The notes: generated from the letters alone by a model not told the origin. 64,000 nucleotides of DNA from Lysobacter niastensis (GCF_015453285.1 NZ_JADLZT010000013.1:40308-104307); one strand, 5' to 3'. Shown: positions 44,768 to 55,112, counted from the first letter of the stretch. Made by a program: numbers and translations.

Positions 44768-46657
44768 ATGTCCGACTGGTCGCTCGATCAGGCCCGCAAG
44801 ACCTACTCGATCCCGCATTGGTCCGAGGGGTATTTCGACGTCAACGCCGCCGGCCAGATCGCGGTGCGGCCGCGTGGCGCGCAGGGCCCGGTGGTGGTCC
44901 TGCCGGAAGTGGTCGACGCGGCCCGTGCCAACGGCGCCAAGCTGCCGCTGCTGGTGCGTTTCCCGGACATCCTCGGCGACCGCCTGGGCAAGCTGCAGTC
45001 GGCCTTCGCCCAGGCCCAGGCCGACTGGGACTATGCCGGCGGCTACACCGCGGTCTACCCGATCAAGGTCAACCAGCACCAGGGCGTCGCCGGCACGCTG
45101 GCCTCGCACCACGGCGACGGTTTCGGCCTGGAGGCCGGCAGCAAGCCGGAACTGATGGCCGTGCTGGCCCTCAGCCGCCCGGGCGGGCTGATCGTCTGCA
45201 ACGGCTACAAGGACCGCGAGTACATCCGGCTGGCGCTGATCGGCCGCAAGCTCGGGATGGAAACCTTCATCGTCATCGAGAAGCCCTCCGAGCTTGCGCT
45301 GGTGATGGAGGAAGCCCGCAGCCTCGGCGTGAAGCCGGGGCTGGGCGTGCGCATGCGCCTGGCTTCGCTGGGCGCCGGCAAGTGGCAGAACAGCGGCGGC
45401 GACAAGGCCAAGTTCGGCCTGTCCCCGCGCCAGGTGCTGGACCTGTGGAAGAACCTGCGCGACTCGGGCATGAGCGACTGCCTGCAGCTGCTGCACTTCC
45501 ATATGGGCTCGCAGATCTCCAACGTCCGCGACATCGCCAACGGCATGCGCGAGGCGACGCGCTACTTCGTCGAACTGTCCAAGCTCGGCGCGCAGATCCG
45601 CTACATGGACGTCGGCGGCGGCCTCGGCATCGACTACGAAGGCACGCGCTCGCGCGGCTACTGCTCGATCAACTACGGCGTGCACCAGTACGCCAGCAAC
45701 ATCGTCCAGCCGCTGGCCGAGGCCTGCACCGAGCACAGCCTGCCGGCGCCGCGCATCGTCACCGAGTGCGGACGCGCGATGACCGCGCACCACGCGGTGC
45801 TGGTGGCCAATGTGTCCGAAGTCGAGGAAGCGCCGGAAGGCCGCATCCCCGATGAGCACGACGACGAGCCCGCGGTGATCCGCCACCTGCGCGGAATCCA
45901 TGGCGAGCTCGACCAGCGCCCGGCCGTGGAGCTGTTCCACGAAGCCCAGCACCACCACAGCGAGGGCCTGTCGCTGTACGCGCTGGGCCAGATCGACCTG
46001 GTGCACCGCGCGCGCATCGACGACCTGTTCTACGCGATCGCCCACGCCGTGCGTAAGCGCCTGAGCTACGACGAGAAGAGCCACCGCGAACTGCTCGACG
46101 AACTCAACGACCGCCTGGTCGACAAGTACTTCGTCAACTTCAGCGTGTTCGAATCGATTCCGGACGTGTGGGCGATCGACCAGGTGTTCCCGATCGTGCC
46201 GATCGAGCGCCTGGACGAGGTGCCGACGCGCCGCGGCGTGCTTGCCGACATGACCTGCGACTCCGACGGCACGGTCAAGACCTACGTAGAGAACGAGGGC
46301 CTGGACACGTCGCTGCCGCTGCATGCGCCGCGACCGGGCGAGAGCTACCGGCTGGCGTTCTTCCTGGTCGGTGCGTACCAGGAAATCCTCGGCGACATCC
46401 ACAACCTGTTCGGCGACACCGACGCGGTCGAGGTGCGGGTCGACGACGGCGGCTATCGCATCGCGCAACAGCGCCGCGGCGACACCACCGACGTGATGCT
46501 CGACTACGTCGGCTACAAGCTCGACGACCTGCGCGCGGCCTACCGTGCCAAGGTCGCCGCCGCCGGCTTGCCGGCCGATGAAGGCGCGCGGCTGGAAGCG
46601 GCGCTGGAAACCGGACTGACCGGCTACACCTACCTGGACGATACGCCGCTGGCCTGA
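44768..46657 (+). CDS. speA: Biosynthetic arginine decarboxylase
   Basis: Makes agmatine from arginine, a PLP-dependent fold III decarboxylase. 629 residues, typical length. The PLP lysine is Lys100 in YPIKVNQHQG; HFHMGSQISN, YMDVGGGLGIDYEG (phosphate loop), VTECGRAMTAHH and the C-terminal DMTCDSDGTVKTYV are all in place. The start is the ATG before SDWSLDQARKTYSI; the frame continues upstream without support. Confidence 0.96.
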   Translation: MSDWSLDQARKTYSIPHWSEGYFDVNAAGQIAVRPRGAQGPVVVLPEVVDAARANGAKLPLLVRFPDILGDRLGKLQSAFAQAQADWDYAGGYTAVYPIKVNQHQGVAGTLASHHGDGFGLEAGSKPELMAVLALSRPGGLIVCNGYKDREYIRLALIGRKLGMETFIVIEKPSELALVMEEARSLGVKPGLGVRMRLASLGAGKWQNSGGDKAKFGLSPRQVLDLWKNLRDSGMSDCLQLLHFHMGSQISNVRDIANGMREATRYFVELSKLGAQIRYMDVGGGLGIDYEGTRSRGYCSINYGVHQYASNIVQPLAEACTEHSLPAPRIVTECGRAMTAHHAVLVANVSEVEEAPEGRIPDEHDDEPAVIRHLRGIHGELDQRPAVELFHEAQHHHSEGLSLYALGQIDLVHRARIDDLFYAIAHAVRKRLSYDEKSHRELLDELNDRLVDKYFVNFSVFESIPDVWAIDQVFPIVPIERLDEVPTRRGVLADMTCDSDGTVKTYVENEGLDTSLPLHAPRPGESYRLAFFLVGAYQEILGDIHNLFGDTDAVEVRVDDGGYRIAQQRRGDTTDVMLDYVGYKLDDLRAAYRAKVAAAGLPADEGARLEAALETGLTGYTYLDDTPLA

Positions 46658-46712
46658 CCCTTGCAGGGCAGGACATGAAGCAACCTACGGCGGCCCTTGG
46701 GTCGCCGCCTAC

Positions 46713-46734
46713 GAACGGATCGCTTGATCCGTTC
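46713..46734 (+). other. Hairpin in the speA downstream gap
   Basis: Perfect nine-base stem GAACGGATC / GATCCGTTC with GCTT loop, just upstream of the dehydrogenase start. There is no T-tract. Confidence 0.5.
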
Positions 46735-46752
46735 AACACGAACAAGCGGAAG

Positions 46753-47619
46753 ATGAAGATGAAAGTTGGAGTGATCGGCCTGGGCGCGATGGGCGCGCCG
46801 ATGGCGCGTTACGTGCACAGCAAGGGGCTGCTGACCGCGGTCGGCAACCGAACCCAGTCCAAGGCCGATGCATTGGCGGCGGAACTGGAAGTGCGCGCTG
46901 CGCGTTCAGCCGCCAACTTCGCCGATTGCGACGTGGTCGTGCTGTGCGTTTCGCTCGATGCCGACGTGCTCGAGAACGTCGCCGCGCTGGCCGGCGTGCT
47001 GAAGCCGGGTGCCGTCGTCATCGACCATTCCACCGTCGCGGTGGAAACGGCGCGCCGCGCCTCAGCCATGCTGGCCGCGCACGACATCGGCTTCCTCGAC
47101 GCACCGGTGTCCGGCGGTGTCGAAGGTGCGCGCAACGGCAAGCTGTCGGTGATGGTCGGCGGCGACATCGACACGTTCGAGCGCGCACAGCCGGTGATCG
47201 AATGCTACGCCGCGCGCATCACCCACATGGGCAGCACCGGCGCCGGCCAGGCGACCAAAGCGGTCAACCAGGTGCTCGTCGCCGGCATCAACGAGGCGGT
47301 GTGCGAAGGTCTCGCACTCGGCGAGAAGCTGGGCCTGGATCCCGCCAAACTGCTGCCGACGCTGATGGCCGGCGCGGCCAGCAACTGGTTCCTGGACAAG
47401 CGCGGCGCAACGATGCTGCGCGACGAGTTCAGCCCAGGCTTCAAGAGCGCGCACATGCTGAAGGACCTGCGCATCGTGCAGTCGATCGCGCAAGGCAGCG
47501 GCCTGCGCCTGGCGGTCATCGAGCAGGCGTTGGCCGATTACGCCGAGCTGCTCGAGCGCGGCATGGGCGAATCCGACACCTCGGCGCTGATCACCATCAA
47601 GCGTGGCGCGGTGGCGTAG
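46753..47619 (+). CDS. NAD(P)-dependent beta-hydroxyacid dehydrogenase (HIBADH family)
   Basis: 288 residues. The N-terminal Rossmann domain has VGVIGLGAMGAPMARYV, the substrate loop is DAPVSGGVEGARNGKLSVMVGG, and the catalytic Lys is in GAGQATKAVNQVLVAGINEAVCEGLALGEKLG. The substrate could be 3-hydroxyisobutyrate, tartronate semialdehyde or a relative; the sequence does not decide. Two possible ATGs (46753 and 46759) are close together. Confidence 0.92.
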   Translation: MKMKVGVIGLGAMGAPMARYVHSKGLLTAVGNRTQSKADALAAELEVRAARSAANFADCDVVVLCVSLDADVLENVAALAGVLKPGAVVIDHSTVAVETARRASAMLAAHDIGFLDAPVSGGVEGARNGKLSVMVGGDIDTFERAQPVIECYAARITHMGSTGAGQATKAVNQVLVAGINEAVCEGLALGEKLGLDPAKLLPTLMAGAASNWFLDKRGATMLRDEFSPGFKSAHMLKDLRIVQSIAQGSGLRLAVIEQALADYAELLERGMGESDTSALITIKRGAVA

Positions 47620-47641
47620 CCGCCCGGCGTCACCGATCCCG

Positions 47642-47680
47642 CAAAAGAAAAACGCCGGCCCGAGGCCGGCGTTTTTCTTT
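47642..47680. terminator. Bidirectional Rho-independent terminator
   Basis: Stem ACGCCGGCC / GGCCGGCGT with loop CGA, flanked by AAAAGAAAA and TTTTTCTTT, between the convergent dehydrogenase and SPOR-protein genes. Confidence 0.9.
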
Positions 47681-47695
47681 GGTGCCAGGCGTTGC

Positions 47696-48514
47696 TTACT
47701 TGACCTTGATCGCCATCGCCGACAGGCCGCCGCCGGACAGCTTGCGCTTGGCGTCGGCGAGATCGCTCGCGGTGCCGTAGGGCCCCATGCGGACGCGGTA
47801 GACCGTCTTGCCGCCGATGTCCGCCGATTCCACGCGCGCACCGAGGCCGAGCATGGCGATCTTCGCCTTCATCTCCTCGGCCTGGCCGGAGGCCTGGAAT
47901 GCGCCGGCCTGCAGCAGGTAGCGGGTACCGTCGTCGACCGCGGCTGTTTCGGCTGCGACCGGAGCCGCCGGCTTGTCCGGCTTGGCCTGGGCGGTGGTCG
48001 CGGCATCGCCGGCGGCGGGTTCGTTGCCGGCCGCTGGTTCGACCGGCTTGGGCAGCGTGGCCGTGGCGGCCGGCTCCGCCGGCTTTCGTTCCGATTCCGG
48101 TTCCGCCTTGGGCTTGGGCTGGGCGGCGGCCTGGCGCTGCGCCTCGGCGCGCTCGCTGGCGGCCAGCTCGGCGTCGCTCATCGGCACTTCCTTGCCCGGC
48201 AGCAGCGTGTAGAAGTCGTAGTCGGTGTCCTTCTTGGCCGCGGTCTTGTTGTCGCGCTTGGCCGGGGCTTCCTCGCCGGCGCCGTCGTCGGACACCACGC
48301 CTTCGTCTTCGCTGCTGGCCACCGGGGCCGGCTGCGCGTCCGGATTGGGCTGCGGACGGAAGAAGCCGTCGCCGTTGGATTTCAGGTACTTCGGGGCGAC
48401 CAGGATCACCACCACCGCCATCAGGATGCCGAGCACCATCCATGCCCAGCCGGGCAGGGTGCTGTCGTTGCCGCCATTGCGCTTGGCCTGCGACTTACCG
48501 CGTTTTGCTGCCAC
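47696..48514 (-). CDS. SPOR-domain membrane protein, FtsN-like
   Basis: 272 residues with a GTG start. A short basic cytoplasmic N-terminus, one membrane helix at about 22-42 (GWAWMVLGILMAVVVILVAP), a long Ala/Pro/Glu/Lys-rich periplasmic linker, and a C-terminal SPOR domain from about 192 (YLLQAGAFQASGQAEEMKAKIAMLGLGARVE...YRVRMGPYG). This is the layout of FtsN and other septal peptidoglycan-binding proteins. The GTG abuts the argS stop, and its GGAGG ribosome site lies within the last argS codons, so the two are coupled. Confidence 0.9.
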   Translation of the reverse strand: MAAKRGKSQAKRNGGNDSTLPGWAWMVLGILMAVVVILVAPKYLKSNGDGFFRPQPNPDAQPAPVASSEDEGVVSDDGAGEEAPAKRDNKTAAKKDTDYDFYTLLPGKEVPMSDAELAASERAEAQRQAAAQPKPKAEPESERKPAEPAATATLPKPVEPAAGNEPAAGDAATTAQAKPDKPAAPVAAETAAVDDGTRYLLQAGAFQASGQAEEMKAKIAMLGLGARVESADIGGKTVYRVRMGPYGTASDLADAKRKLSGGGLSAMAIKVK

Positions 48515-50203
48515 TTACATTACCTCCGGCGCACTGACGCCGAGCAATTCGAGACCGTTCGCCAACACCTGCTTCGTCGCCATCGCCAGCACCAGGCGCG
48601 CGTGGCGCGTGGCGTCGTCTTCGACCAGGAACTGGTGATCGTTGTAGTACGTCTGGAACGTCTGCGCCAGTTCGAGCAGGTAGGCGGCGATCTGGTGCGG
48701 CTCGAGGTCGCGGCCGGCCATCTCCACCACGTCCGGGTAGCGCAGCAGCGTCACCACCAGTTCGCGCGCGGCGTCGTCGTCCAGGTCCAGCGGCTGTGCG
48801 AGGCCGTTGGCCTGGTCGTAGCTGAGGCCGCGCTCGTTGAGCTGGCGCAGCAGGCCGCACATGCGCGCGTGCGAGACCTGCACGTAGTAGACCGGGTTGT
48901 CCAGCGACTGGCTGCGGGCGAAGTCGATGTCGAAGGTCAGCTGCGAGTCCGGCTTGCGCGCGATCAGGAACCAGCGCGTCGCGTCGCGGCCGACTTCGTC
49001 GACCAGGTCGCGCAGCGTGACGTAGCTGCCCGCACGCTTGGACAGCTTCACTTCCTCGCCGCCGCGCATGACCGTGACCATCTGGTGCAGCACGTATTCG
49101 GGCCAGCCCTGCGGGATGCCGCAGTCCAGTGCCTGCAGGCCGGCGCGCACGCGGGCCAGCGAGCCGTGGTGGTCGGCACCGAGCTCGGTGATCGCGCGCT
49201 CGTAGCCGCGCTGCCACTTCGACATGTGATAAGCGACGTCGGGCAGGAAGTAGGTGTAGGTGCCGTCGGACTTGCGCATCACGCGGTCCTTGTCGTCACC
49301 GAAATCGGTCGTGCGCAGCCACAGCGCGCCGCCTTCCTCGTAGGTGTGGCCGTGCTTGACCAGCTCGCGCACGGTCTCCTCGACCTTGCGGTCGGTGTAC
49401 AGCGACGACTCGAGGAAGTAGACGTTGAAGGAGACGCCGTAGGCCTCCAGGTCCAGGTTCTGCTCGCGGCGCAGGTAGGCCACGGCGAACTGGCGGATCG
49501 CGTCGAGATCGTCCGGGTCCTTCGCGGCGGTCACGACGTGGCCTTCGACCTCGACGCTATCGCCGCGCAGGTAGGCGTTGGCGACGTCCTTGATGTAGTC
49601 GCCGCGGTAGCCGTCTTCCGGCCAGCCGGCGTCGTCCGGCCCCTTGCCCTGCGCACGCGCCTGCACCGAGATGGCGAGGTTGTTGATCTGCGCGCCGGCG
49701 TCGTTGTAGTAGAACTCGCGCGCCACGTCCCAGCCGTTGGCGTCGAGCACGCGCGCGATGCAGTCGCCGATCACCGCCGCACGGCCGTGGCCGACATGCA
49801 GCGGGCCGGTCGGGTTGGCCGAGACGTACTCGACGCCGGCGCGATGGCCCTTGCCGGACTCGTTGCGGCCGTAACGCGCGCCCTGGACGAACACCTCGCC
49901 GAGCTGGCGGCGCCAGGCGCCTTCGCCGATATGGAAGTTGATGAAGCCTGGGCCGGCGATCTCGACCCTGGCGATGTCGTCATTGGCCGGCAGCGCGTCC
50001 ACCAACGCCTGCGCGATGGCGCGCGGGTTGGACTTGGCAGGCTTGGCCAGCAGCATCGCCGCGTTGGACGAGAAATCGCCCTGGGCGCGGGTCTTGGGGC
50101 GTTCGATGACGAAATCGGGCGTGGGCAGGTCGGCCGGCAGGGTGCCGGCGGCGCGCAGCGCGTCGATGGCCTGCGCGACGAGCGCGCGGAGGTTGGCTTT
50201 CAC
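48515..50203 (-). CDS. argS: Arginyl-tRNA synthetase
   Basis: 562 residues with a GTG start giving the family N-terminus [16 protein letters not shown]. Class I signatures: [18 protein letters not shown] (HIGH) and [13 protein letters not shown] (KMSKS variant). The C-terminal anticodon-binding helices end in [12 protein letters not shown]. An in-frame ATG eleven codons upstream has no ribosome site. It is followed directly by the SPOR-domain gene. Confidence 0.96.
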   Translation of the reverse strand: MKANLRALVAQAIDALRAAGTLPADLPTPDFVIERPKTRAQGDFSSNAAMLLAKPAKSNPRAIAQALVDALPANDDIARVEIAGPGFINFHIGEGAWRRQLGEVFVQGARYGRNESGKGHRAGVEYVSANPTGPLHVGHGRAAVIGDCIARVLDANGWDVAREFYYNDAGAQINNLAISVQARAQGKGPDDAGWPEDGYRGDYIKDVANAYLRGDSVEVEGHVVTAAKDPDDLDAIRQFAVAYLRREQNLDLEAYGVSFNVYFLESSLYTDRKVEETVRELVKHGHTYEEGGALWLRTTDFGDDKDRVMRKSDGTYTYFLPDVAYHMSKWQRGYERAITELGADHHGSLARVRAGLQALDCGIPQGWPEYVLHQMVTVMRGGEEVKLSKRAGSYVTLRDLVDEVGRDATRWFLIARKPDSQLTFDIDFARSQSLDNPVYYVQVSHARMCGLLRQLNERGLSYDQANGLAQPLDLDDDAARELVVTLLRYPDVVEMAGRDLEPHQIAAYLLELAQTFQTYYNDHQFLVEDDATRHARLVLAMATKQVLANGLELLGVSAPEVM

Positions 50204-50287
50204 GGGATTCTGCTGGGGTGTTGCGGGACCGGGCATTTTACGGGCTGGCCCGGCCTTCACCTAATGGGTCACGTGGCCCCGCCCCGT

Positions 50288-50962
50288 TCATACCCACCCG
50301 CGAGCCGCCATCGAGGCCGGCGTGCCATCGCCGATGACCAGATGATCGAGCAGCCGCACATCGATCAGCGCCAGCGCCTGTTTCAGGCGGGCGGTCACGG
50401 CGCGGTCGGCGGCGCTGGGCTCCGGATTTCCGCTGGGGTGGTTGTGTCCGACGATGACGGCGGCCGCGTTGTGCGCGAGTGCGCGGCGGGCGACCTCGCG
50501 CGGATGGACCTCGGCGCCGTCGATCGTGCCCAGGAACAGCTCCTCGAACGCGAGGGCGCAATGGCGGCTGTCGAGGAACAGCGCCGCGAACACCTCCTGC
50601 GGCCGTCCGCGCAGGCGCAGCGCGAAGTAGCGGCCGGCCGACTGCGGATCGGTCAGCACGGCGCCGCGCTCGAGTTGCGCCGCCAGGTGGCGCTGGCCCA
50701 GTTCCAGGGCTGCTGCCAGCAGGCAGGCCCGGGCCGGACCCAGTCCCGGCAGTCGCGACAGTTGCGCCGGCGTGCGCTCCAGCAGCGCGCGCAAGGGGCC
50801 GTGACGCAGCAGCAGTTCGCGAGCCGTGGTGACGGCGTCGCATCCGCGCAGGCCCGAGCCAAGGAAGATCGCCAGCAGTTCCGCGTCGGACAGCGTGCCG
50901 GCGCCACGGGCGTGCAGCTTTTCGCGGGGGCGTTCGTGGGCGGGCCAGTCGCGGATGTGCAT
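50288..50962 (-). CDS. radC: RadC-family JAB-domain protein
   Basis: 224 residues. The N-terminal half has an HhH-like region ([24 protein letters not shown]), the C-terminal half the JAMM metalloenzyme motif with [19 protein letters not shown]. Despite the name, a DNA repair function is not established for the family. It is divergent from coaC. Confidence 0.93.
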   Translation of the reverse strand: MHIRDWPAHERPREKLHARGAGTLSDAELLAIFLGSGLRGCDAVTTARELLLRHGPLRALLERTPAQLSRLPGLGPARACLLAAALELGQRHLAAQLERGAVLTDPQSAGRYFALRLRGRPQEVFAALFLDSRHCALAFEELFLGTIDGAEVHPREVARRALAHNAAAVIVGHNHPSGNPEPSAADRAVTARLKQALALIDVRLLDHLVIGDGTPASMAARGWV

Positions 50963-51082
50963 GTCGCTGCATCGCAGGGGAGTCGCATCATTGAAGCCGG
51001 ACGCGCGGGCGCAGGCTTCAGGAACGCCGCTGGCCATCGGGTAAGCTAGGCGCCGATTCCGCGGTAAGGATTCCCAAGGGCG

Positions 51083-51640
51083 ATGGCCGAGGCCAGTACA
51101 TTGCGCGGAAAGAAGCTGCTGCTGTGCGTATGCGGCGGCATCGCCGCGTACAAATCCGCCGAACTGGTTCGCCGCCTTCGCGATGCCGGCGCCGAGGTGA
51201 CCGTCGCGATGACCGAGAACGCCCAGCGTTTCGTCGGCACGACCACGTTCCAGGCGTTGTCGGGCCGTCCGGTGCGCACGTCGTTGTGGGACGAGGCGGC
51301 GGAGGCCGCGATGGGCCATATCGAACTCGCGCGCTGGGCCGACCGCATCGTGATCGCGCCGGCCACGGCCAACACGCTGGCGCGCCTGGCCCACGGCTTC
51401 GCCGACGACCTGGTCACCACGCTCTGCCTGGCCACCACCGCGCCGCTGACGGTCGCCCCGGCGATGAACCATCGCATGTGGCTGCACCCGGCGACGCAGG
51501 CCAACATGGCCACGCTGCGCTCGCGCGGCGTCGATGTGGTCGGCCCCAACGACGGTCCCCTCGCCGAAGGCGAATCCGGACCTGGCCGCATGGCCGAGCC
51601 TGCCGAAATTGTCATTGCAGTCGCGCAGGCGTTCGCATGA
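51083..51640 (+). CDS. coaC: Phosphopantothenoylcysteine decarboxylase domain (CoaC) as a separate ORF
   Basis: 185 residues corresponding to the N-terminal flavoprotein half of CoaBC. FMN-binding [21 protein letters not shown], the catalytic His in [11 protein letters not shown] and the substrate clamp [10 protein letters not shown] are present, ending [15 protein letters not shown]. In most bacteria this is fused to the CoaB ligase; here the frame stops and CoaB begins in another frame with a four-base ATGA overlap. It catalyses the decarboxylation to 4'-phosphopantetheine in CoA synthesis. Confidence 0.92.
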   Translation: MAEASTLRGKKLLLCVCGGIAAYKSAELVRRLRDAGAEVTVAMTENAQRFVGTTTFQALSGRPVRTSLWDEAAEAAMGHIELARWADRIVIAPATANTLARLAHGFADDLVTTLCLATTAPLTVAPAMNHRMWLHPATQANMATLRSRGVDVVGPNDGPLAEGESGPGRMAEPAEIVIAVAQAFA

Positions 51641-52320
51641 ACATCGCCTCGCTCGCCGGCCTGCGCATCGTGGTGAGCGCCGGCCCTACCTTCGAGGACA
51701 TCGATCCGGTGCGCTTCATCGGCAACCGGAGCAGCGGCAAGATGGGCTTCGCCGTCGCCGCCGCGGCGGCACAGCGCGGCGCGCGGGTCGCGCTGGTCGC
51801 GGGCCCCGTATCGCTGCCGACGCCGGCGGGCGTGGAGCGCATCAACGTGCGTTCTGCCGCGCAGATGCATGGCGCGGTGATGGCGGCATTGCCGGCCGAC
51901 GTCTATGTCGGCGCCGCCGCGGTAGCCGATTTCGCGCCTGCGCACGCCGTCGCTAGCAAGATCAAGAAACAAGCCGGCCAGGACTCGCTGACGCTGACGC
52001 TGGTGCGCACCCGCGACATCCTGGCCGACGTCGCCGACCACGCACAGCGCCCGCGCGTCGTCGTCGGCTTCGCTGCCGAGACCGACCATGTCGAGGCCTA
52101 CGCGCGTGGCAAGCTGGAAAAAAAGCGCCTGGACCTCATTGCCGCCAACCGCGTCGGCGAGTCCGGCAGCGGCTTCGAAAGCGACGACAACGCCCTGACC
52201 GTCTATGCCGTCGACGGCTCGGTCCATGCGCTTGGTCCGGCCGCGAAGACGCAGCTGGCCGACGAACTGCTGGACCTGATCGCCGCACGCCTGAACCAAG
52301 GACCTGCCACCACCGCATGA
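51637..52320 (+). CDS. coaB: Phosphopantothenate-cysteine ligase domain (CoaB) as a separate ORF
   Basis: 227 residues. It begins [18 protein letters not shown], then [19 protein letters not shown] (nucleotide loop), AAAVADF, KIKKQ and VVGFAAETD, covering the whole ligase domain of CoaBC. It starts at the ATGA overlap with coaC and ends at an ATGA overlap with dut, so translational coupling runs through the operon. Either a true gene fission or a single-base frameshift of a coaBC fusion. Confidence 0.92.
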   Translation: MNIASLAGLRIVVSAGPTFEDIDPVRFIGNRSSGKMGFAVAAAAAQRGARVALVAGPVSLPTPAGVERINVRSAAQMHGAVMAALPADVYVGAAAVADFAPAHAVASKIKKQAGQDSLTLTLVRTRDILADVADHAQRPRVVVGFAAETDHVEAYARGKLEKKRLDLIAANRVGESGSGFESDDNALTVYAVDGSVHALGPAAKTQLADELLDLIAARLNQGPATTA

Positions 52321-52775
52321 ACCACACGCTCGAGATCAAGCTGCTGGACCCCCGCTTCGGCGACGAATGGCCGTTGCCCTCCTATGCCACCCAGGCCAGC
52401 GCCGGCCTCGACCTGCGCGCGGCGCTGGACGAAGCGCTGACGCTGCAGCCCGGAGACACGGCGCTGGTGCCGTCCGGATTGGCGATCCACGTCGGCGACC
52501 CGACGATGTGCGCGGTGATCCTGCCGCGCTCCGGCCTGGGCCATAAGCACGGGATCGTGCTCGGCAACGGCACCGGGCTGATCGATGCCGATTACCAGGG
52601 GCCATTGCTGATCAGCGTCTGGAACCGCGGGCGAGAGGCTTTTACGATGCAGCCCGGGGACCGCATCGCCCAGCTGGTCGTGCTGCCGATCGTGCGTGCG
52701 GCGCTGCAGGTGGTTGAAGAATTCGAAGCAAGCACACGCGGGGCCGGCGGGTTCGGCCACACCGGCGTGCGCTGA
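52317..52775 (+). CDS. dut: dUTP diphosphatase
   Basis: Cleaves dUTP to dUMP and pyrophosphate. 152 residues. The five trimeric dUTPase motifs are visible: [53 protein letters not shown] and the C-terminal [10 protein letters not shown]. It is coupled to coaB (ATGA) and followed by the algC-type gene 14 bp later, as in other gammaproteobacteria. Confidence 0.97.
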   Translation: MNHTLEIKLLDPRFGDEWPLPSYATQASAGLDLRAALDEALTLQPGDTALVPSGLAIHVGDPTMCAVILPRSGLGHKHGIVLGNGTGLIDADYQGPLLISVWNRGREAFTMQPGDRIAQLVVLPIVRAALQVVEEFEASTRGAGGFGHTGVR

Positions 52776-52789
52776 CAGGGGAAAAACCG

Positions 52790-55108
52790 ATGTCCGATAC
52801 GAATCCGGGGCGCGCCCAGCTGCACGCCTCCTTGAAGCAGGTGCTGCCCCTGGTGGCGATTGCCAGTGGCCTGGTCGCGGCCTGGCTGGCGTGGAGCGGC
52901 TGGCAGCAGCACCGCGACGAGACGCGCCGCAGCGAAGTCCAGCAGGTGCGCGACGAAGCCGTGCAGGCAGCGACCTTCGCGCTGAGGACCGAGTACAAGC
53001 GCATCCAGGATCGCCTGGGCACCGCGCCGATGCAGGAATCGCTGGTGGCCGGAGACCTGGTCTCGGCCGGCCGCCGCCTCGCCGACGGCTGGCCGCTGGC
53101 CAAGCAGGCTCAGGTGCTGGCACCGGACCTGGCGAGCGAATATGGCCAGTTGCCGCAGGGTGGCTTCGGGCGCCTGGCGGCGGCCGAGGCAGCCATCGCA
53201 GCCGGCCAGCCAATCGCCTGGGTGGTGAAGGAAAAGGGCGGCTCGCAGCTAGCCATCGCCGCCCCCGCCAAGGTCGGGAATGATCTGGCCGGCGTTGCCT
53301 ACGTGCTGCTGCCGCTGCAACGCATCACCAGCACCCTGGAGCAAGGCAAAATCGCGGAAGACAGCTACATCGCCCTCCGCCAGGGCGGTTCCACGCTGCT
53401 CGAGCGCGGCGATGCGGCCCTGGCCGGTGGTGCGGAAGCGCTTGCGGCGAAGATTCCCGGCAGCGAACTGCGTGTCGCCGCGGCGGTTCCCGACGTGGCC
53501 GGCGGCCCGTTCGGCCTGGGCGCCCTGCCGTGCTTCCTGGCCGCGATCCTGTTCGGGTTGATCGCACTGGTGGCCTCGCGTCTGCCGAAGGTGCTGGCGC
53601 GCAAGGGCGAGCCCGAGGACGATGCAGCGGCGCCGACACTTGCCGAAGCCGTTACGGTGGCCGATATCGCGCCGTTGCCGAAGCTGGAAGCGGCCTCCCC
53701 GCCCAAGCAGGAAGGGGCGGGCGGCGAGGTCGTGATCGATCGCGGCATCTTCCGTGCGTACGACATCCGCGGCGTGGTCGGACAGTCGCTCGACGTCGGC
53801 GTGGCGGTGCAGATCGGCCAGGCCATCGGTTCGCTGATGCACGAGCAGGGCCTGACCGAGATAGTCATTGGCCGTGACGGCCGCCTGTCGGGCCCGAGCC
53901 TGACCGAGGGCCTGATCGCGGGTCTGCGCAAGGCCGGCCGCAACGTCATCGACATCGGCATGGCGCCGACGCCGGTCACCTACTTCGGCGCCTACCTGCT
54001 GCGCGCGGGTTCCTGCGTGTCGGTCACCGGCAGCCACAATCCGCCGGACTACAACGGCTTCAAAGTCGTGGTCGGCGGCGAGACGCTGTCGGGCACCGCG
54101 ATCACCGATCTCTACGACCGCATCGCCGGCGGACGTCTGCACGCCGCGGACACGCTTGGCGGCATGCAGGTGCGCGACATCTCCGAGGACTACGTGCAGC
54201 GCATCGCCTCCGATGTGCAGATCGACCGTCCGCTGCGCGTGGTCGTCGATGCCGGCAACGGCGTGGCCGGCGACATCGGCCCGCGCGTGTTGACGGCGGT
54301 CGGCGCCGAGGTCACGCCCCTGTACTGCGAGATCGACGGCACGTTCCCGAACCACCATCCGGATCCGAGCGAGCCGCACAACCTCAACGATCTGATCAAG
54401 ATGGTGCAGCGCCTGGATGCCGATCTCGGCATCGCCTTCGACGGCGACGGCGACCGCCTGGGCGTGGTCACCCGCGACGGCCAGAACATCTTCCCGGACC
54501 GCCTGCTGATGCTGTTCGCGGCCGACGTGCTCGACCGCAACCCGGGCGCGCAGATCATCTTCGACGTGAAGTGCACCGGCCGCCTGCCGGGCCACATCCT
54601 GCGCCACGGCGGCAGCCCGCTGATGTGGAAGACCGGCCACTCGCTGATCAAGGCCAAGATGCGCGAAACCGATGCCGAGCTGGCCGGCGAGATGAGCGGC
54701 CACTTCTTCTTCAAGGAGCGCTGGTACGGTTTCGATGACGGTATCTACGCAGCGGCGCGCCTGCTCGAGATCCTGGCGAGCCGGCCGCAGCCGGCCGGCG
54801 AAACGCTGGCCTCGCTGCCCGACGGCATCTCGACGCCGGAGATCAAGGTCGACGCGCCGGACGGCGATCCGCACACGTTCGTCGAACGCTTCCGCAATGC
54901 CGCCCGTTTCGAGGGCGCGCGCTTGTCGACGATCGACGGCCTGCGCGTCGACTGGGCGGACGGCTGGGGCCTGGTGCGTGCGTCCAACACGACGCCGGTG
55001 CTGGTGCTGCGCTTCGACGCAGACTCGCAGCAGGCGCTGGATCGCATCAAGTCCGACTTCCGCACGCAGTTGCTGGCGCTGAAGTCCGACCTGGTCCTGC
55101 CGTTCTGA
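52790..55108 (+). CDS. algC: Phosphomannomutase/phosphoglucomutase with membrane-anchored N-terminal extension
   Basis: 772 residues. The C-terminal ~460 residues are an AlgC/XanA-type mutase: FRAYDIRGVVG, active-site Ser415 in VTGSHNPP, metal-binding DGDGDRLG, GEMSGHFFFKERWYGFDDG, and the phosphate site RASNTTPVL. It makes mannose-1-P and glucose-1-P for LPS and exopolysaccharide. The first ~305 residues are extra: a membrane helix at about 18-38, a ~190-residue periplasmic-like domain, a second helix at about 244-262 (FLAAILFGLIALVAS), and an acidic linker. The mutase domain would thus be tethered to the inner membrane. Confidence 0.93.
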   Translation: MSDTNPGRAQLHASLKQVLPLVAIASGLVAAWLAWSGWQQHRDETRRSEVQQVRDEAVQAATFALRTEYKRIQDRLGTAPMQESLVAGDLVSAGRRLADGWPLAKQAQVLAPDLASEYGQLPQGGFGRLAAAEAAIAAGQPIAWVVKEKGGSQLAIAAPAKVGNDLAGVAYVLLPLQRITSTLEQGKIAEDSYIALRQGGSTLLERGDAALAGGAEALAAKIPGSELRVAAAVPDVAGGPFGLGALPCFLAAILFGLIALVASRLPKVLARKGEPEDDAAAPTLAEAVTVADIAPLPKLEAASPPKQEGAGGEVVIDRGIFRAYDIRGVVGQSLDVGVAVQIGQAIGSLMHEQGLTEIVIGRDGRLSGPSLTEGLIAGLRKAGRNVIDIGMAPTPVTYFGAYLLRAGSCVSVTGSHNPPDYNGFKVVVGGETLSGTAITDLYDRIAGGRLHAADTLGGMQVRDISEDYVQRIASDVQIDRPLRVVVDAGNGVAGDIGPRVLTAVGAEVTPLYCEIDGTFPNHHPDPSEPHNLNDLIKMVQRLDADLGIAFDGDGDRLGVVTRDGQNIFPDRLLMLFAADVLDRNPGAQIIFDVKCTGRLPGHILRHGGSPLMWKTGHSLIKAKMRETDAELAGEMSGHFFFKERWYGFDDGIYAAARLLEILASRPQPAGETLASLPDGISTPEIKVDAPDGDPHTFVERFRNAARFEGARLSTIDGLRVDWADGWGLVRASNTTPVLVLRFDADSQQALDRIKSDFRTQLLALKSDLVLPF

Positions 55109-55112
55109 CCAA

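Noticed and set aside
47603..51049. 1148-residue plus-strand open frame
   Set aside because: Runs antisense through the SPOR gene, argS and radC, all clearly real genes; low-complexity composition only.
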